From: Candidatus Lloydbacteria bacterium RIFCSPLOWO2_01_FULL_50_20
GTDB lineage: Bacteria > Patescibacteriota > Minisyncoccia > Phycocordibacterales > UBA6899
Length of the DNA stretch: 37,572 bases
NCBI GenBank assembly: GCA_001821435.1
Contig: MHLP01000006.1
Location: 1-37,572 of the forward strand
Direction of reading: 5' to 3'
This document shows positions 34,971 through 37,572 of the stretch, one piece after another; the first letter of the stretch is position 1; each line of letters starts with the position of its first letter. The notes under the pieces are model-generated. The model saw only the letters and a list, made by a program, of their open reading frames with translations. It ran no database searches and had not been told where the DNA came from. The position numbers were made by a program, and so were the translations under genes.

Positions 34971-35408
34971 TTGTGCGGACATACAAAGGAGATGGAAATG
35001 ACAAAACTCGCAGTGCTCAACCGTGAACTCGATGCATTGAAAGCGAAAGAAAAGCTGGTGCGCAAGGGAAAACTCGAGATCTTCAGGCGAAAACTGCTTT
35101 GTTGTTTGCATTGCAAAAAGACGAGACAGCTTTTGCGGTGGGATTTTGTCCAAGATCATTGGTATGAAAAACCTTGGAGTTGCAATGGAGGCGACACCTG
35201 GCACATGACCGAAACGAAGTGTTGCCACATTGTTTGCCCGGAATGCAATACGATGAACTATGTTTACAACCATCCCAAGATGGCCGTCATTGTCCTCGCG
35301 CGTGACACCGAACACTTCTCATCCGAGGAACTCTTTGCGCGCGTATTCGACCAACATGGAAACAGCTATCCGAAACTCCGAACGCCCGAAGAAGCGACCG
35401 AGTCCTAG
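34971..35408 (+). CDS. Cys-rich hypothetical protein
   Basis: CCLHCKKTRQ, CCHIVCPECNT motifs; downstream ATGs at 34987/34996 with SD AAAGGAG. Confidence 0.6.
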   Translation: MCGHTKEMEMTKLAVLNRELDALKAKEKLVRKGKLEIFRRKLLCCLHCKKTRQLLRWDFVQDHWYEKPWSCNGGDTWHMTETKCCHIVCPECNTMNYVYNHPKMAVIVLARDTEHFSSEELFARVFDQHGNSYPKLRTPEEATES

Positions 35409-35437
35409 TTTTCCCCCGCCCCGCAACTGCGAGGCAC

Positions 35438-35552
35438 GCCCTGTAGTAGCGCTTCGCTTACTGCATCTAGCGAGGGAGAGGAACAAGTGTTCTCACTTGT
35501 TCCTTAACCGAGCGACGATGCGGAAAAGGCCGCCTTACTACGGGGCTTTTTT
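35438..35552 (+). repeat. Long palindromic element, family A copy 2, ending as terminator
   Basis: GCCCTGTAGTA..GAGGAACAAGTG-ttct-CACTTGTTCCTT..TACTACGGGGCTTTTTT. Confidence 0.75.
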
Positions 35553-35670
35553 ATTTCTAAAAATCGTTTGCCTTGCGTATGGGTTTCCATGAGGTAATAT
35601 TCTCAGCAGACGTTTCTGGCTGGCAGATCGTGTGCTGGTCATACACAACAGTAACTTGAAAGGAATAGTC

Positions 35671-36417
35671 GTGGAAAAAAAAGTGGAGCTTGCTGGACGG
35701 ATACCCTTGATCGAAAAAAGCGTCTCCTTTATGGCACCCCACCTGCCTCAAGGGACGTCATTCCAAGACCTCAGGGACTGGATTGTTGCCAATGATCACG
35801 GGCGAAGCGGACACTACTACGCTCTCGCTGCAACCGGCTGGAAACACCAGGTACCTTTTTACACGGGGAACGCAAAAGCGTGCGCGGAACGATTCAAGAG
35901 ATACACCCACGTCGTTCCAAACACGGACGAGATCGATCGTGTGTGCGGCATGAAGCTGATGCATGGGTTTTTCTGTTGCGGCGAACCGGGAAATAACTCC
36001 TACTCGACGATCATCGATGAAGACTTCAAAGAAAGCCGCCGATTGTCGGATAGTGCATACGGAAAAATTTGCAAAAAAACCGCCGGAGTGAAGTATTATT
36101 TCTTCCGACCGAAGGCCGGGCGCATCGTGAACAACAATGTGTGGTACGGAGATCTGGTTGTCGTATCGCTGTCGTTACGAGTCAACGATCGAAACAAGAT
36201 CGTGTGTCTTCCGCTTCAGGTAAGGACAAACCTCTATTTCGCTGGCGGACATGGAGCCGCGACTTACTACGATGCGACCTATCGGAAATACACCAAACGC
36301 CTTGGCTGGGATAGCAAACCGTGGTCCGACGATGATTTCCGTATCTCCCCCGATCCCATAGCGGAGCAAATGTTCCATGTAGAGATTCTTGAAGGCCTGC
36401 TTCAAGCGATTTGCTAG
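35671..36417 (+). CDS. Hypothetical protein (GTG start)
   Basis: Long ORF; SD GAAAGGAATAGTC then GTG; terminator 36426-36455. Confidence 0.6.
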   Translation: MEKKVELAGRIPLIEKSVSFMAPHLPQGTSFQDLRDWIVANDHGRSGHYYALAATGWKHQVPFYTGNAKACAERFKRYTHVVPNTDEIDRVCGMKLMHGFFCCGEPGNNSYSTIIDEDFKESRRLSDSAYGKICKKTAGVKYYFFRPKAGRIVNNNVWYGDLVVVSLSLRVNDRNKIVCLPLQVRTNLYFAGGHGAATYYDATYRKYTKRLGWDSKPWSDDDFRISPDPIAEQMFHVEILEGLLQAIC

Positions 36418-36486
36418 GTTGAACACCCGTCCCGCACACTACGGGATTTTTTTTATTTCAGCGAATACATAAGACCGACTCAAGTG

Positions 36487-36654
36487 TTACGTGAATCGGA
36501 CGAAGCGGGCGTGATATTTGTTTTGCCAATCGGCCTTGGCGATCGTGCGCTCGCTGTAGATGCCGTCACGGGGCCAGTTGGCTTCCGAGATGTTTATCGA
36601 GCCATCGGAGAACACCTTTTCAATAAACGCGACGTGACCGTATCCTTTGTGAAC
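36487..36654 (-). pseudogene. CHAP-domain (amidase/peptidase) C-terminal remnant
   Basis: minus strand reads VHKGYGHVAFIEKVFSDGSINISEANWPRDGIYSERTIAKADWQNKYHARFVRFT*; in-frame stop just upstream. Confidence 0.65.
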
Positions 36655-36786
36655 TCACTTCCGGTATCCTCGCACATTCATATCAGTGAGGCAAACGGTA
36701 AAAAAAATCACGACCATTTCATCAAACAGCGATAAAATATCATTATGTTTAAGAGAATATTATTCGCTATTTAACGCAGCACATTC

Positions 36787-36986
36787 ATGCCGGCAAAATC
36801 ACAACAGCAACAGAAAGCCGCGGGAGCAGCGCTCGCCGCAAAGAGAGGGAAAAAGCAAGAGCCTCGCTCAAGGGGGCGTCAAAGAGCATGTATGAATCGA
36901 TGGACGAGGCGGAATTACGAAGAATGGCTTCGACAAAACGCAAAGGCAAATCCAAGCGCGTAAGGAGGCAGAAAAAGAAAAATTGA
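36787..36986 (+). pseudogene. DUF3008-like small basic protein with -1 frameshift in an A-run
   Basis: Frame 1 MPAKSQQQQKAAGAALAAKRGK then other frame KARASLKGASKSMYESMDEAELRRMASTKRKGKSKRVRRQKKKN*; GGGAAAAAGC lacks one A. Confidence 0.7.
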
Positions 36987-37011
36987 CAAATATTTAATCG
37001 CGTGATAATGT
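36983..37011 (+). promoter_or_regulatory. Sigma70-like promoter
   Basis: TTGACA-17-TAATGT. Confidence 0.65.
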
Positions 37012-37038
37012 TTCTGCGGACAACAAGGAGAAGCCTCT

Positions 37039-37290
37039 ATGAAAAGCGTGCGGATCGAACCTGTGAATGCCGCAGGTAAGACGTTGTTCGCGATTGATGT
37101 CGTCTGCGACTGCGGAAGGAACGGTCTCGAAAAAGTAGAGACGGGTGATATGAGTTTTCGCCACCTCGCCGGTGTCGGCGCATCACACACCGCGCCGTAC
37201 ACCCTGAGATGTACCTGTGGACGAACATATCAGGTCGCCTCTCAGGTGAACCATATTCACGTTCACCAGCTCGACCATACTGGTCGTTAA
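37039..37290 (+). CDS. Small Cys-motif (zinc-ribbon-like) protein
   Basis: VVCDCGRNG, LRCTCGRTY; SD AAGGAG; terminator CCCTGCAACTGCGGGGCTTTTTT. Confidence 0.65.
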   Translation: MKSVRIEPVNAAGKTLFAIDVVCDCGRNGLEKVETGDMSFRHLAGVGASHTAPYTLRCTCGRTYQVASQVNHIHVHQLDHTGR

Positions 37291-37441
37291 GGATCATTGA
37301 ATGATACGCCCTGCAACTGCGGGGCTTTTTTATTGCACGTATATTGCACGCACAAAAAGTCTGCGCGGAGTTGACAACAGGTGATTATTCTGTTAGTTTT
37401 ACTTCAAGAAGTCCCACCCCCTTACAAACGGAGAAAGAAAG

Positions 37442-37572
37442 ATGATCAAGCGAGTCGCGGCGAATCTCGCGTTAACGGTGCTGGCATTTATTGTATGCGG
37501 TATTCCCGCATGGATCTGGCTGGGATTCCGAGCACTCGCATCCCCCGAAGGATTCGGCTTAATGGTAAATTT
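37442..37572 (+). CDS. Hydrophobic protein, truncated by window end
   Basis: TTGACA-17-TAGTTT promoter, GGAGAAAGAAAG SD, MIKRVAANLALTVLAFIVCGIPAWIWLGFRALASPEGFGLMVN... Confidence 0.55.
   Translation, partial: MIKRVAANLALTVLAFIVCGIPAWIWLGFRALASPEGFGLMVN

Noticed and set aside
36484-36735. 83-aa plus ORF
   Set aside because: Antisense strand reads a CHAP-like sequence, so the plus ORF is probably spurious.
1-37572. CRISPR array
   Set aside because: No regularly spaced direct repeats seen; repeats present are dispersed palindromes.
30140-37572. Integron cassette array with attC sites
   Set aside because: Single-gene units are suggestive, but GTTRRRY/RYYYAAC attC core sites were not recognised and no integrase is in the window.

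Overview
The window looks like a compact bacterial chromosome, possibly candidate-phyla (Patescibacteria/CPR-like); that lineage is an inference, not demonstrated. From about 0.3 to 30 kb it carries conserved housekeeping and redox genes: cyclophilin PPIase, NADAR protein, M17 aminopeptidase, pyrF, an NDH-2-like oxidoreductase with DsbB and a thioredoxin-fold protein, CheY-like regulators, NUDIX, M3 peptidase, a 956-aa unknown protein, a triple-repeat membrane protein, ysxC, a DsbA-like protein, a dispersed SUF cluster (sufT, C, U, S, D, B) interrupted by two proline iminopeptidase paralogs and a PYROXD2-like oxidoreductase, and an MlaC-like protein. From about 30.1 to 37.5 kb lies an accessory stretch of mostly small orphan genes, usually each with its own -35/-10 promoter and terminator. 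It includes a second NADAR-like protein, a nucleotidyltransferase, zinc-ribbon ORFs, a DUF4342-like gene, a frameshifted DUF3008-like gene, an antisense CHAP remnant and a chimeric gene-end fragment. The most interesting non-coding signals are: (1) a promoter- and terminator-bounded structured RNA candidate (~11.16-11.53 kb) closed by a perfect 12-bp long-range helix; (2) several families of nested palindromic repeats, one of which appears inserted in frame in sufD, with a separate hairpin in sufU; (3) a near-identical 110-bp leader shared by the two otherwise diverged iminopeptidase genes. No tRNA, rRNA, CRISPR array or transposase was recognised. All family calls are from reading motifs by eye; no database search was run.
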